Part shown: one piece after another, positions 63,785 through 64,000 of the stretch
Numbering within the stretch: the first letter of the stretch is position 1
Layout of the letters: each line of letters starts with the position of its first letter
DNA from: Chaetoderma sp. LZ-2023a
Taxonomy: Eukaryota > Mollusca > Caudofoveata > Chaetodermatida > Chaetodermatidae
Assembly (NCBI GenBank): GCA_034401795.1
Contig: CM067366.1
Span: 70,114,514 to 70,178,513, forward strand
DNA: 64,000 nucleotides
Reading direction: 5' to 3'
Program-made: the position numbers and the translations under genes
The notes under the pieces: generated by a model
Database searches by the model: none
Told to the model about the DNA's origin: nothing
Seen by the model: the letters and a program-made list of their open reading frames with translations, nothing else

Positions 63785-64000
63785 TTAACCCTTTAATGGT
63801 CAAGCTGGCCAACCGGCTTCTGCAGTGGGTATTGAGGAATGTCCATTTGCAGGTCAGAAGAGGACTATGTTTGGAGATTTATCACTGGAATGACTGAATC
63901 GATAACCGAGCCACTCATTCCAGTTATGAATTTACTGAAATACGTTCTCTTGGCGCGCAAGGCGACATTCAACAAACAAATATTTTTCGATTTTCTTGAC
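63785..64000. mobile_element. PbC piggyBac-like MITE (cut by window end)
   Basis: Starts TTAACCCTTTAATGGTCAAG at 63785. Paired arms around GACTGAATCGATAACCGAGC. It interrupts the Penelope-like ORF directly after EHI. Confidence 0.78.

Noticed and set aside
1..64000. tRNA or rRNA genes
   Set aside because: GTTCAAATC-like words occur (for example near 59405 and 46339) but belong to long repeats, with no cloverleaf around them.

Overview
This is nuclear DNA from an animal, most likely a marine invertebrate. Host genes are split into short exons with GT-AG introns. Intergenic and intronic DNA is AT-rich and packed with minisatellites, hairpin MITEs and decayed LINE and Penelope fragments. I cannot fix the phylum; repeats of this style occur in hemichordates, molluscs and other invertebrates. 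No tRNA, rRNA or CRISPR locus was seen.

Two host genes are secure. (1) The 3' part of pirin (PIR) lies on the + strand at 466-12575: five exons in consistent phase, 207 codons to the stop, with the Fe-binding His and Glu of the cupin visible in the first exon. Its introns hold most of the first 12 kb of repeats, including a 44-bp minisatellite at 7164-8480. (2) The 3' part of NAXD, the ADP/ATP-dependent NAD(P)H-hydrate dehydratase, lies on the - strand at 61422-58818: three phase-matched exons, 135 codons, with the CGGQGD motif and a poly(A) signal just past the stop. The two genes converge and their 3' ends are about 46 kb apart. They act separately: pirin is a nuclear iron cupin, and NAXD repairs damaged NAD(P)H.

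Between and beyond them: 12.6-31 kb holds MITEs, minisatellites (16.5-17.1, 19.0-20.1, 27.3-27.7 kb), LINE 3' ends and a broken Cys-rich ORF (29.2-29.6 kb). 31.4-33.8 kb holds decayed RTE-like LINE reverse transcriptase with a TTAA-type element inside it. 34-49.4 kb is almost wholly diverged long repeats. 49.7-52.3 kb holds TTAA-type MITEs and a 1300-bp hAT-like element with a perfect 8-bp target duplication. 53.9-54.1 kb holds a TA-flanked hairpin carrying a fragment of a BPHL-like exon. 56.1-58.4 kb holds an unrecognised, GC-richer coding block on the - strand: a possible 59-aa spliced ORF, a Cys-rich exon and a frameshifted acidic region. 61.5-64 kb holds an unrecognised 214-codon ORF, another broken coding remnant and a Penelope-like reverse transcriptase cut by a MITE at the window edge.

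The strongest unexplained theme is a hairpin core of about 90 bp, present in roughly 28 places and framed by different terminal repeats (AATGGATGAATCC type, TTAACTGTCT type, TTAACCC type). It looks like a module that has moved between element families. Several nested insertions can be read exactly because target duplications or empty-site paralogues are inside the window.
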